This document shows, piece by piece, positions 1 to 7,430 of a DNA stretch of 23,068 nt. Positions within the stretch are counted from its first letter, which is position 1, and each line of letters begins with the position of its first letter. The notes beneath the pieces are model-generated. The model was not told where the DNA came from and ran no database searches. It was given only the letters and a program-made list of their open reading frames with translations. The translations under genes were made by a program, and so were the position numbers. The DNA comes from COMBO-56-21 sp041559015 (GTDB taxonomy: Archaea; Thermoplasmatota; Thermoplasmata; UBA10834): assembly GCA_041559015.1 (NCBI GenBank), contig JBFFED010000031.1:1-23068 (forward strand). Direction: 5' to 3'.

Positions 1-714
1 GAATACCACGCAAGCCAGGAAGACTCCAGCGATCACGAACGCCGCATCCTTCGCAGACGGTCTCATCGGTCTCATGAGGGTCCGGGTCGGATACGCCCCG
101 AAACCCCTGCCCGTCATCGATGATGCCAGCTGGTTGACCTTCGACATGGCGAGGAACAGCATGGGGGTCATCGTGTATCTGACGGACCGGATTATGCCTC
201 GGAAGGATTTCTCAAGCCTCAATCCCCTCGTGGCCTGCGAGTCCCTGATCACGCTGTACTCGAACTGGAAGACTGGGACGAACCTCATTGACAGGGCAGG
301 GAGGAACGCGTACCTGTATGGCAAGCCCGAGGATGTGAGCGCAGCAGAGAGGTCGACAGCCCGGGTCGTCGCGATGAATATCCACGACATCGATATCAGG
401 GAGAGGAACTTGGCGGCGATGAGGATCCCTGTGGCGACTCCGCCGACATGGACGGCAAGCGGCCCCAATCGAGTGAGCTCATCTCCGGAATGATTGAAGA
501 TGACCTGTGTCAGGAATATTGCCATCGAGAATGTGAAGACGGTCTTCGAGAGCACGCTCCTAGCTTTCAGGACATGCTTCAGAATCAGTATCGTGGCTGC
601 GACCAGGAGCATGTAGACCACGTCCCCCATGAGCAGTACTAGTGCCGAGAACGATACCAGGAGCAGCAGCTTGGCCACGGGGTTGAGGCCTCGTCTTGTC
701 CGTGCCTCCGTCAT
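1..714 (-). CDS. ecfT: ECF transporter transmembrane (T) subunit EcfT, 3' end cut by window edge
   Basis: Reading the minus strand from an ATG at 714-712 gives an open frame of 238 codons with no stop before the window edge, so the C-terminus is missing. The start overlaps the upstream ATPase stop in an ATGA junction, typical of translational coupling. The protein begins MTEARTRRGLNPVAKLL and has hydrophobic segments at roughly residues 15-42, 58-72, 88-115 and 225-238. Two Arg-Gly motifs, SQATRGLRL (about 158-166) and SMTGRGFG (about 197-204), match the coupling-helix Arg motifs by which EcfT subunits contact the two ATPases. It would be the membrane scaffold of the ECF importer, joining the S component to the double ATPase; in gene order it corresponds to Bacillus YkoC. 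Family assignment is firm; the substrate cannot be told from this subunit. Confidence 0.9.
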   Translation of the reverse strand, partial: MTEARTRRGLNPVAKLLLLVSFSALVLLMGDVVYMLLVAATILILKHVLKARSVLSKTVFTFSMAIFLTQVIFNHSGDELTRLGPLAVHVGGVATGILIAAKFLSLISMSWIFIATTRAVDLSAALTSSGLPYRYAFLPALSMRFVPVFQFEYSVIRDSQATRGLRLEKSFRGIIRSVRYTMTPMLFLAMSKVNQLASSMTGRGFGAYPTRTLMRPMRPSAKDAAFVIAGVFLACVVF

Positions 715-2174
715 TCGCCGCCCCCCGGCGTGATGAGGCTCCAGTGCTGCTCGGTGAAACAATCGGGCGGTCCCGAAGCTACCACGCGGCCTTCCGAGAG
801 CATGACCGCAGACGTGCAGAAAGATTTTGCGAATTCCGCATCATGGGTGATGACGACCACGGTCCTGCCCTGTTCTCTCATATCGGAGATCATCGCCAGC
901 AGTCTACGAGCGTTCTCAGGGTCCTGGCCCGTGAACGGCTCGTCCAAGAGCAACAGCTGCGGGCCGTGGGACGCAGAGGATATGATGTTCAGCCTTCTCT
1001 TCTGGCCGAAACTAAGGCAGTGTGGGTGCATATGTCTGAAAACGCCCTCGGACCGTTCGAACTCCTTTACGGCCCGCTCCGCACCATCTATCGGGACACT
1101 GAAGTTCGTGGAGGCGAACCTAACCTCGCGCTCGATGGTGTCTTCGAATATCTGATGGTCGGGGTTCTGGAAGACCGTCCCTATCTCCTTCCCCAGCAGC
1201 CAGGGGCCCACAGGTTTGCCTGGCACAATCGAATGGCCAAGGCCATCTATCCTCCCCTCCTGAGGCTCTATCAGGCCCATGATGTGCCTCAGGAGTGTGG
1301 TCTTTCCCGAGCCGTTCGGGCCCATAATGGCCACCACGTCACCTTTTCGGACGGAGAGATGCACATCGTCGAGGATCCTGTTGCCGTCGATCTCGTATGA
1401 GAGATTCATAATCGAAAGGAGGACATCCGAGGGTTCCTGCACACCCTTCCTTGATGGCGGCGTGGACTTATCCCTCAGCAACTCCTCGATACGAGAATCC
1501 CCAGGACGGCAGTCGGCCTTCAGTCTGCCGGACTCAATGAACAGGACTCTCGTGGCCATGTGCATGAACCCTTTCAGCCGGTGGTCTATGAGGACAGCTG
1601 TGGTCTCTTTCATCTGTCTCAGCCTGTCTATCGCAGAGGCGACGATCGCGGCTGAGCGCGGGTCCAGGTTCGATGTTGGTTCGTCCAGTATCAGCAATTT
1701 GGGCTCCACCGCAAGCACTGCGGCTATCGCCACTTTCTGCTTCTCGCCCCCGGAAAGAGTCGACAGCCTACGGTCGACGAGGTCTGATGCCCCCACACTG
1801 AATAGCGCCTTGTCCACCAAGTCCCTTATCCTAGCTGGGGGGAGCCTGAAGTTCTCCGGGCCGAAGGCCACCTCGTCCTCGACGGTCTCCGTGCAGAACT
1901 GCGTTTCAGGGTCCTGTTGGACCATGCATGCCAATCCCGCGATGGCGGCGGGGTCATCATATCTCACGCCGTCTATCGCTATGCTCCCGGATATCTCCGC
2001 GGGCACTATCCAGGGTATGAATCCGCACACTGCCTGCATGAGCGTGGACTTGCCGCACGCGCTCGGCCCCGTCAGGAGGACGAACTCCCCCTTCTCAATC
2101 CTGAACGTGACATCAGAGATTGCGTTTCTGGTGCGATTCTCGTATCGCACGTTGAGAGCGGACACTTCGAGCAT
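711..2174 (-). CDS. Fused double ATP-binding subunit of ECF transporter (YkoD-like)
   Basis: This 487-residue protein has two complete ABC ATPase halves. The first has Walker A GPSACGKST (36-44), a Q-loop around VQQDPETQ (85-92), signature LSGGEKQ (140-146) and Walker B LLILDEP (160-166). The second has GPNGSGKTT (285-293), FQNPDHQIF (335-343), signature LSFGQKRR (387-394) and LLLLDEP (407-413). All catalytic motifs look intact, although the second signature has LSFGQ in place of LSGGQ. The length and fused layout match Bacillus YkoD (about 490 aa), the energising subunit of the YkoEDC HMP/thiamine-type ECF importer. It follows the S-component gene with no spacer and overlaps ecfT by 4 nt, so the three subunits should be made in step. 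It would sit on the cytoplasmic face, hydrolysing ATP to drive import. The substrate is unknown. Confidence 0.93.
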   Translation of the reverse strand: MLEVSALNVRYENRTRNAISDVTFRIEKGEFVLLTGPSACGKSTLMQAVCGFIPWIVPAEISGSIAIDGVRYDDPAAIAGLACMVQQDPETQFCTETVEDEVAFGPENFRLPPARIRDLVDKALFSVGASDLVDRRLSTLSGGEKQKVAIAAVLAVEPKLLILDEPTSNLDPRSAAIVASAIDRLRQMKETTAVLIDHRLKGFMHMATRVLFIESGRLKADCRPGDSRIEELLRDKSTPPSRKGVQEPSDVLLSIMNLSYEIDGNRILDDVHLSVRKGDVVAIMGPNGSGKTTLLRHIMGLIEPQEGRIDGLGHSIVPGKPVGPWLLGKEIGTVFQNPDHQIFEDTIEREVRFASTNFSVPIDGAERAVKEFERSEGVFRHMHPHCLSFGQKRRLNIISSASHGPQLLLLDEPFTGQDPENARRLLAMISDMREQGRTVVVITHDAEFAKSFCTSAVMLSEGRVVASGPPDCFTEQHWSLITPGGGE

Positions 2175-3251
2175 TCAACCAACTTCTATCCTGACGACGT
2201 CCTCCACCCAGTACGCCCCCTCGTATGCGGCGGCCACGAGCCTGTAGTCGCCGTCCTCGGTCGTTAATATCAACGTGTCATCGGCCATGACCTCGGCCAG
2301 ATCGAAGGGGGCGTAGTATCCGTCGCTCCCGTAGACCCTCACCTCCGTCGCCTCCGGGAGCGGCTGCGCCTCCTCGAGGATGCTACGGAGGGGTATCCCC
2401 GTGTAGTTCCTGGGGTCGACATGGGTAACGCTGCCTGTCAGCTCGGCGTAGACTTTGACCTCCGTGTCCTCGAAGTCCGCGTACGCGAACTCAAATGGGC
2501 GTTCCAGCAGCCCCTCGACCGAGACCGTCTCTCCAGGAACTTCGAACACGAATGTGTAGTAATAGACCGCCCCTATCGTGAAAGATGCGAGGAAGACTGT
2601 CGTGACAGCCAGCGCGGCCAGTCGCCGTCTCCTTGCCGCGCGCCTGTCCTCCCATGTGTCACCTGCTTCCTCGGGCACGTCCACGAGTCTCCTTCTGGCG
2701 CTGCTCGTCACGCCCGCCTGCTCGAGGGAATCAATCATCTCTATCGAGAGTCCTGCTCCAAAGATGATGCCTGACGCTGCCGCTAGCATGCATAGCATCG
2801 CGATAAGTATCAGGGGTATCCCCGAGAAGAAGAACAGCTGGAAGACGATTACGTTTGACGCCGACGATATCCCCGCGGCGACCGCGAAGGGCACGACCGC
2901 CCTCTCTGCCTTCGCCTTGTCGGAGAACAAGAGGGCGTCCGCCAACATCCCTTGGACCGCCGAGATCACCACTATCACAATCCCGTGCGTGCCGCCCATG
3001 AAGAGCTCGACGATCCCTTTGAGGACGCCGGTCATCGTGCCCACACCCTTCTTCTTCGTGATACCGAGCGCGAGCATGATCCAGAGCACGTGCAGGCCTG
3101 CCAGGAACTGCCCTGCCCCGAAGGGCACTCCGAAGATGTGGTTGACCATGTTGCCGAGGTAGCCGATATATGTCGAAAGGATGCCCCCGAGGGCGGAGAG
3201 CAACGCGATGGTCACGAGGTCCTTCGTCGAGAAGTAGTATCTTCCCTTCAT
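2175..3251 (-). CDS. YkoE-like ECF S component fused to an extracellular molybdopterin-binding-fold domain
   Basis: The start is taken at the ATG at 3251-3249. It has GGAGG about 9 nt upstream and overlaps the upstream stop as ATGA; an ATG 42 nt earlier would overlap the preceding gene more deeply. The product is 358 aa. Residues 10-175 are hydrophobic, with about five or six membrane helices, and resemble the YkoE family (PF09819), including a GVLKGIVELFMGG-type segment (about 75-87) and SAVQGMLADALLF (97-109). After a charged linker with RRAARRRR (203-210), a further helix spans about 211-236, so by the positive-inside rule the C-terminus lies outside. Residues 240-358 are a PF00174-like domain with NYTGIPLRSIL (282-292), VRVYGSDGYYAPF (304-316) and a terminal YWVEDVVRIEV (347-357). 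No cysteine sits at the Mo-ligand position. It would bind and deliver the substrate; known YkoE proteins handle thiamine or its precursor, but this fusion makes that uncertain. Confidence 0.82.
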   Translation of the reverse strand: MKGRYYFSTKDLVTIALLSALGGILSTYIGYLGNMVNHIFGVPFGAGQFLAGLHVLWIMLALGITKKKGVGTMTGVLKGIVELFMGGTHGIVIVVISAVQGMLADALLFSDKAKAERAVVPFAVAAGISSASNVIVFQLFFFSGIPLILIAMLCMLAAASGIIFGAGLSIEMIDSLEQAGVTSSARRRLVDVPEEAGDTWEDRRAARRRRLAALAVTTVFLASFTIGAVYYYTFVFEVPGETVSVEGLLERPFEFAYADFEDTEVKVYAELTGSVTHVDPRNYTGIPLRSILEEAQPLPEATEVRVYGSDGYYAPFDLAEVMADDTLILTTEDGDYRLVAAAYEGAYWVEDVVRIEVG

Positions 3252-4747
3252 GTCCCCGCCTCCACGACGATCGAGACCACCAATCTGACCCATCTGGCCC
3301 CGGCGGAGGGGTACAGGTGATATCCTTGGTCTTCGTAGGACGTCGCCTCGCAGTCCGAGTTGCTGTACAGCCCGTCGGGTGCGAGGAACACGAGTCTCGG
3401 ACCATCGTCCCAGTCGGGCACGACGGCCCCTTCGTACTCCATCGCCAGTATCATCTCGCCCTGGAGTGCGAGCCAGTCATCATCTGGATAGACGTTCAGG
3501 TACCCGAACTCCTCGTCGTAGCCGTCGCTGCCTACAACCCTGAGTATGTCGCCCTCCTCCATCCCCCCGACGAGATTGACCAGGGACGCGATAGACGGGC
3601 CTGAGTACGTACCCTGGCCGCCAATATTACCATACAGGTTCTCGTATGATGAGTACGCTGAGAGGGCATCTATGTCCATCAGCTGCGAGCAGGTGAGGTT
3701 CACGACCTCGCCTCCCCGCCCCCTGAGGGTCAAGTAGGCTGACTGCTCCCATTCGTTGACCAGACCGACCTTCTCGTAGGTCAGGTCGGGGCATCCTGCG
3801 GTCACCACCACGTGGTGGTGCACCCCATCGACGAGCGTACCACCTGCACCCCCTGAGATGAGGAATTCGGTGCCTTCGACCTCCAGGACGTAGAATGCGT
3901 GGACATGCCCTGAGTACACTCCCGCCAGGCCGTTGTCCAAGGCGAACGCCTGTACCCTGTCGCAGCTTGCGGCGTCTAGGGTGTGGTTCGCGCCGAACGG
4001 ATCGTAGCTCGGGACGTGCGTCACCATGATCTTAGTCTGTGCATCCCCGAAGGCCACCTTCGCATGCTCCAGTTCCTCCTCCGTGATGCTCAGGTCCGAT
4101 GAGTCGACGAAGACGAATCTCAGGCCGGAGTATGTGAACGCGTATTCCGCAGGCCCGAACCTGCTGATATAGGCCCCGAGGTCGCCCAGGCGTGCGTCGT
4201 GATTCCCAGGAGTGGTAAACACAGGAATGCCGGAAGCGTTCAGGGCCTCCTCGACCGCCTCGAACTCCGAATCGGCTCCGGACGGTGTCAGGTCGCCGCA
4301 GTGGATGATGAAGTCGCATCCGTCAAGGGACTTGAGGATCTGTTCCAGTACATCGTTCTTGCCCTGGCTGTCCCCGAGCACGGCGAACTTGAAGGAAGTC
4401 TTCTCGGGAACCGTGAGCCTCAGCTCCTCCGAGCCGTCGGCCACGTACAGCGAGATTCTGGTGCCGTTCCTGATGACCTCCCCTTCGAACCCCTGGACCT
4501 GGGCGTCAGGGAAGCAGTTCGTGAACTCGACCGTGCCCGCGAAGTCGTTCAGGTGGAGGGTCACGTCCGGGGAGAGACACCTCACCGTGATGTATTCGTC
4601 TGAGAGGTTCAGCATATGACCTCCATCGACGGTGCAGTCCCGATCTGCGACGAGGTACCAGGTCGTGAGGGAGATCCCGGTCACCGCCAGTGCCGCGAGG
4701 GCTATGGCGAGACCGGTTCTCCCCATGTTGGTGCCCATTATCCTCAT
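3248..4747 (-). CDS. Membrane-anchored calcineurin-like metallophosphoesterase with C-terminal molybdopterin-binding-fold domain
   Basis: The product is 499 aa. A hydrophobic segment at about 10-33 acts as signal or anchor, so the rest should be outside the cell. Residues 38-115 look like a small beta domain with three cysteines (38, 57, 78). The phosphoesterase core follows with the full metal-ligand set: GDSQG (125-129), HCGDL (149-153), GNHD (181-184), THVP (243-246) and GHVH (280-283). Residues 335-499 form a PF00174-like domain with QGTYSGPSIASLV (378-390) and RVVGSDGYDEEF (403-414), closely resembling the first domain of the protein encoded just upstream. The start follows that gene's stop directly, with GGAG a few bases upstream; ATGs 9 and 21 nt further in are alternatives. 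It may release phosphate or a nucleotide from the substrate before uptake, which is inference from operon context. The substrate is not predictable. Confidence 0.85.
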   Translation of the reverse strand: MRIMGTNMGRTGLAIALAALAVTGISLTTWYLVADRDCTVDGGHMLNLSDEYITVRCLSPDVTLHLNDFAGTVEFTNCFPDAQVQGFEGEVIRNGTRISLYVADGSEELRLTVPEKTSFKFAVLGDSQGKNDVLEQILKSLDGCDFIIHCGDLTPSGADSEFEAVEEALNASGIPVFTTPGNHDARLGDLGAYISRFGPAEYAFTYSGLRFVFVDSSDLSITEEELEHAKVAFGDAQTKIMVTHVPSYDPFGANHTLDAASCDRVQAFALDNGLAGVYSGHVHAFYVLEVEGTEFLISGGAGGTLVDGVHHHVVVTAGCPDLTYEKVGLVNEWEQSAYLTLRGRGGEVVNLTCSQLMDIDALSAYSSYENLYGNIGGQGTYSGPSIASLVNLVGGMEEGDILRVVGSDGYDEEFGYLNVYPDDDWLALQGEMILAMEYEGAVVPDWDDGPRLVFLAPDGLYSNSDCEATSYEDQGYHLYPSAGARWVRLVVSIVVEAGT

Positions 4748-7222
4748 CTACACTCCGAGCAGCTCGATCGACACTATCTGCGAGATCCACGCGGACTTGC
4801 CCAACCACTGAGAAACCAACCTCAGGGGCGCTTTGTCCTCAGCCAGGGGCTCCCAGTCATACACGAATGCGATCACGAAGGTATCGTTGTACATGATCTC
4901 AGCAGAGGTCAGCGTTATGCTCTCCCCGTCAGAAGCAGTTATCTTCACAGTGTAGCCCTCCTCCGCGAGCGTCTCATTGAACTGGTAGTGGTCCAGGTCC
5001 TCTCCGTCGATGCATGCGACGAGCATCCAGAGCGGTATCCCCGCGTAGGTGTGGTCGACCTCGAGGTCATCCGTATAGTTGTAGTAGGCCGCATGCCAAC
5101 CTCCGTAGTCAGTATAATTGAAGTACGGTCCGTGCAGGGTGCTGTAGTAAGTCGAGACGAAAGTCGCCGCACTCATCTGGACGTCTCGGGTGCCGTTCAG
5201 CCAGACCGACCAGTCCGCGATGGGGTTGTAGTCGGTGAAGTTGATGTAGGATATCCCGTAGACCATCTGCCCTTTGCTCAGCCCTGCCCCGACGAGCCTG
5301 AGCGGAAAGTAATCATCGGACAGAGGGACGCCGTCCAGCTTGTTGGCTACGATCAGCGTGTCGTTCCTGGCGACCTGGATCGAGGAGAACCTCTTGGTGA
5401 AGCCGTCCAGCCCACAGGTCACACTCACGTTGTACTTGGCCTGTGCGAGCAGGTCGTTGAACAGGTACTCGTTGTCGGGACCATCCGCGCCGTCCACCGC
5501 CGACACGAGCACCCACAGGGCAATCCCCGTGTATGTGTGCTCAACGCCCGTGTCGTTGACATAGGTGTAGCTCAACTGGTGCTCCGGACATGACGCAGCG
5601 GCCTCGAAGGTCTGCCGGTCTATGGTCATCGAGGTAACGCCGTTCAGGGACAGCTCCCACTCCTCGACGTAGTCGATTATTCTGATTGCACGGACATACT
5701 TCCACCATAGGTGGCCGTCTGTGACTGGCGCACTGTCATCAACTACTGCTATTCTCAGATTCATGCCGTCAATAGGCAATCCGTCCATCTCGTACGCGAC
5801 GATCATGTCGAAATTGCCCATACCTAGAGGTTCTCCGGTCACCTCGTCATAGTACTCAAACTCTCCATCCTCGACCTGCATGTAGCTGTAGGTCATAGGC
5901 TCGCCGCTCGTGTCGACGACCTCGACGCTGTACACCGCGGATTCGTTCACCATCGCCACGAGGTCCTTCAGTAGGACGCCCGTGTATTCGTTCGGCCCGA
6001 CGATGGCGCCCGTGCTCCTGATGAACCCGCCCGATGCGGTCGTCGTGGCCATCGCCTTGACCTCGTCCATCGTGAAGTCCATGGCGCTGTCGTAGTCCTC
6101 GAGCGTGAGCACTACCGGGTCGAGCATGCCTATGAAGGCGATTCCTGAGACCCACTCCTTCTTCGAAAGGGACGGCCCGACGAGCCTGAGCGGGGCGTCG
6201 TCCTCTTCCAGGGCGGTCCCGTTCATCTCGTTCGCCAGGATGGCGACGTCCTCAAGGAGGTAGTCCACATCGAGGATCTTGTAGTACAGCTCGTCGGCCG
6301 CGTCCGAGACGTTGACCCTGTATCCCTTGGCGGCCGCATTCTCGTTGAACGTGCTCGGGTCGCCGTCATCGATCAGGCCCAGGACGTTCTCGACCGGCAC
6401 GCCAGACCAGTTCCTCGTATATGAATCAACGTAACAGTCCTTGAAGCTGTACGCAAGCCAGACGAACTTGGTCCTCGTCAGGGTCTTCTCCGAGCCCTCA
6501 AGGTCCTCCAGCGTGATGCTCCATTCGTCGTACCTCTCGGATATCGTGATGCTAGCGACGTTCCTGACCCAGATCGAGCTCGCGGATGTGCTCGTCAGGA
6601 ACTCGGGGTCCCTGGCGCAGGTGGCGTTGAAGTCGTCGTTGCTGAAAGCCTGGTCCGGGGCGAGAATGGCTATCATCGGGCCACTCTCCCAGTCAGGAGC
6701 ATCCGTCCCGTTGAACTTGTAGGACAGGACAGACCTGCCCTGAATCGCCAGGGACTCGGCATCAGGGTAGACCTGGTAATACGACAGGTTCTGCAGATAG
6801 CCGTCGGAACCCTCTATGGTCATGATGTCGCCGGGGGCCATGCCGCCGACGAGGTCGGCTATGTTCCTGAGCTCAACGCCGCCATAGGTGCCAAGGCCCC
6901 GATAGTTCAGGAACCTGTTCTGGTAGGAAGAGACGGCTTCCACGTAGGTCATGCCCTGGAGGTCGGTGAGATTGAGTTCGTTCTCTCCAGTCTTTCCAGT
7001 GACCAGGACCGTGAAGTCCTCGGTACCTTCTTCTTCGTCCTCCGGTGGAGTCTCGTCCTCGGTTGTAAGCACGAGGTATCCGAGGGGAATGGCGACCAGC
7101 AGAGCCGCCACTATGATGATTGCGATGGTCCCCTTCGTCCCGAATCCCTTGCCTTTCGAGCCGTTCGGCTTCGGTCGCGTGCTCTCAGCACTGTCTTCTG
7201 AAGCAGCTGATGCCTCTCCCAT
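4748..7222 (-). CDS. Membrane-anchored extracellular protein with five tandem molybdopterin-binding-fold domains
   Basis: The product is 824 aa. After a Ser/Lys-rich start, one helix spans about 31-53, followed by an acidic linker (55-68). The rest divides into five repeats of the sulfite-oxidase/molybdopterin-binding fold, at about 68-229, 233-368, 369-518, 520-662 and 668-824. Each repeat has a (T/W)xGV/I motif: TYGGV 112, WSGV 272, YTGV 413, TYTGI 563, TYAGI 725. Repeats 2, 4 and 5 also carry PLRLV (344, 640, 799), the hallmark of PF00174. The Mo-ligating cysteine is not conserved; repeat 1 has VSSYQNR where the cysteine would be expected. Catalysis is therefore doubtful and ligand binding or adhesion is more likely. 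It is the first gene of the operon, preceded by a GGGAGTAGG-type ribosome site. I infer that it is the surface capture protein for the ECF importer encoded downstream. Confidence 0.8.
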   Translation of the reverse strand: MGEASAASEDSAESTRPKPNGSKGKGFGTKGTIAIIIVAALLVAIPLGYLVLTTEDETPPEDEEEGTEDFTVLVTGKTGENELNLTDLQGMTYVEAVSSYQNRFLNYRGLGTYGGVELRNIADLVGGMAPGDIMTIEGSDGYLQNLSYYQVYPDAESLAIQGRSVLSYKFNGTDAPDWESGPMIAILAPDQAFSNDDFNATCARDPEFLTSTSASSIWVRNVASITISERYDEWSITLEDLEGSEKTLTRTKFVWLAYSFKDCYVDSYTRNWSGVPVENVLGLIDDGDPSTFNENAAAKGYRVNVSDAADELYYKILDVDYLLEDVAILANEMNGTALEEDDAPLRLVGPSLSKKEWVSGIAFIGMLDPVVLTLEDYDSAMDFTMDEVKAMATTTASGGFIRSTGAIVGPNEYTGVLLKDLVAMVNESAVYSVEVVDTSGEPMTYSYMQVEDGEFEYYDEVTGEPLGMGNFDMIVAYEMDGLPIDGMNLRIAVVDDSAPVTDGHLWWKYVRAIRIIDYVEEWELSLNGVTSMTIDRQTFEAAASCPEHQLSYTYVNDTGVEHTYTGIALWVLVSAVDGADGPDNEYLFNDLLAQAKYNVSVTCGLDGFTKRFSSIQVARNDTLIVANKLDGVPLSDDYFPLRLVGAGLSKGQMVYGISYINFTDYNPIADWSVWLNGTRDVQMSAATFVSTYYSTLHGPYFNYTDYGGWHAAYYNYTDDLEVDHTYAGIPLWMLVACIDGEDLDHYQFNETLAEEGYTVKITASDGESITLTSAEIMYNDTFVIAFVYDWEPLAEDKAPLRLVSQWLGKSAWISQIVSIELLGV

Positions 7223-7265
7223 TCTACCTACTCCCGAGTCAATATGCTTGATTGAACATATCGGC

Positions 7266-7282
7266 TATGGGGGCCCCCCATA
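7266..7282. repeat. Perfect 17-bp palindrome in the ECF operon promoter
   Basis: Arms TATGGGGG and CCCCCATA flank one central C with no mismatch. The site starts within the TATA-like TTTTTA (7281-7286) and extends to about 44 nt before the operon start codon. That is where a repressor dimer would block RNA polymerase. Its role as an operator is inference. Confidence 0.55.
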
Positions 7283-7309
7283 AAAACCCTTCGGAGCCCC
7301 CTCGCGGGC

Positions 7310-7327
7310 ACCCCGACACGTCGGGGT
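7310..7327. repeat. 18-bp inverted repeat in divergent promoter region
   Basis: Arms ACCCCGAC and GTCGGGGT are separated by AC. It could be a second regulatory site, or a GC-rich hairpin separating the two transcription units. It lies upstream of both presumed promoters. Confidence 0.45.
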
Positions 7328-7350
7328 AGGTGGAACGCCAGTCAGTGCGC

Positions 7351-7373
7351 GCTATCGTTAACTACCTGATAGC
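7351..7373. repeat. Inverted repeat spanning the presumed clostripain promoter
   Basis: Arms GCTATC and GATAGC flank 11 nt that include GTTAACTAC, the AT-rich element proposed as the TATA-like box of the downstream plus-strand gene. The position suits an operator, but six-base arms are short enough to arise by chance. Confidence 0.3.
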
Positions 7374-7430
7374 CAATGTGGGTCGCCAGGCGGCAGTGGC
7401 CGGGCGCGCGCCTGTACAGGGGAGGATCAG

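Larger units (their letters stand above)
7223..7430. promoter_or_regulatory. Divergent promoter region between the ECF operon and a clostripain gene
   Basis: This 208-nt spacer separates two divergent genes. On the minus strand a TATA-like TTTTTA lies at 7286-7281, about 60 nt before the operon start codon. On the plus strand an AT-rich CGTTAACTAC (7355-7364) lies about 70 nt before the GTG start. Three inverted repeats fall between them and are listed separately. No gene or known riboswitch was recognised here. Confidence 0.5.

Noticed and set aside
1279..2247. Long plus-strand open frame opposite the double ATPase
   Set aside because: It is antisense to a gene with complete ABC motifs, and its Ser-rich translation has no recognisable domain.
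4616..5593. Plus-strand open frame of 325 codons
   Set aside because: It lies opposite the five-repeat protein, is rich in Arg, Val and His as expected for a GC-rich shadow frame, and shows no motif.
7223..7330. Thiamine pyrophosphate riboswitch upstream of the YkoE-type operon
   Set aside because: A GGGGTGCC-like stretch is present on the minus strand, but the CTGAGA motif and the second conserved arm are missing.
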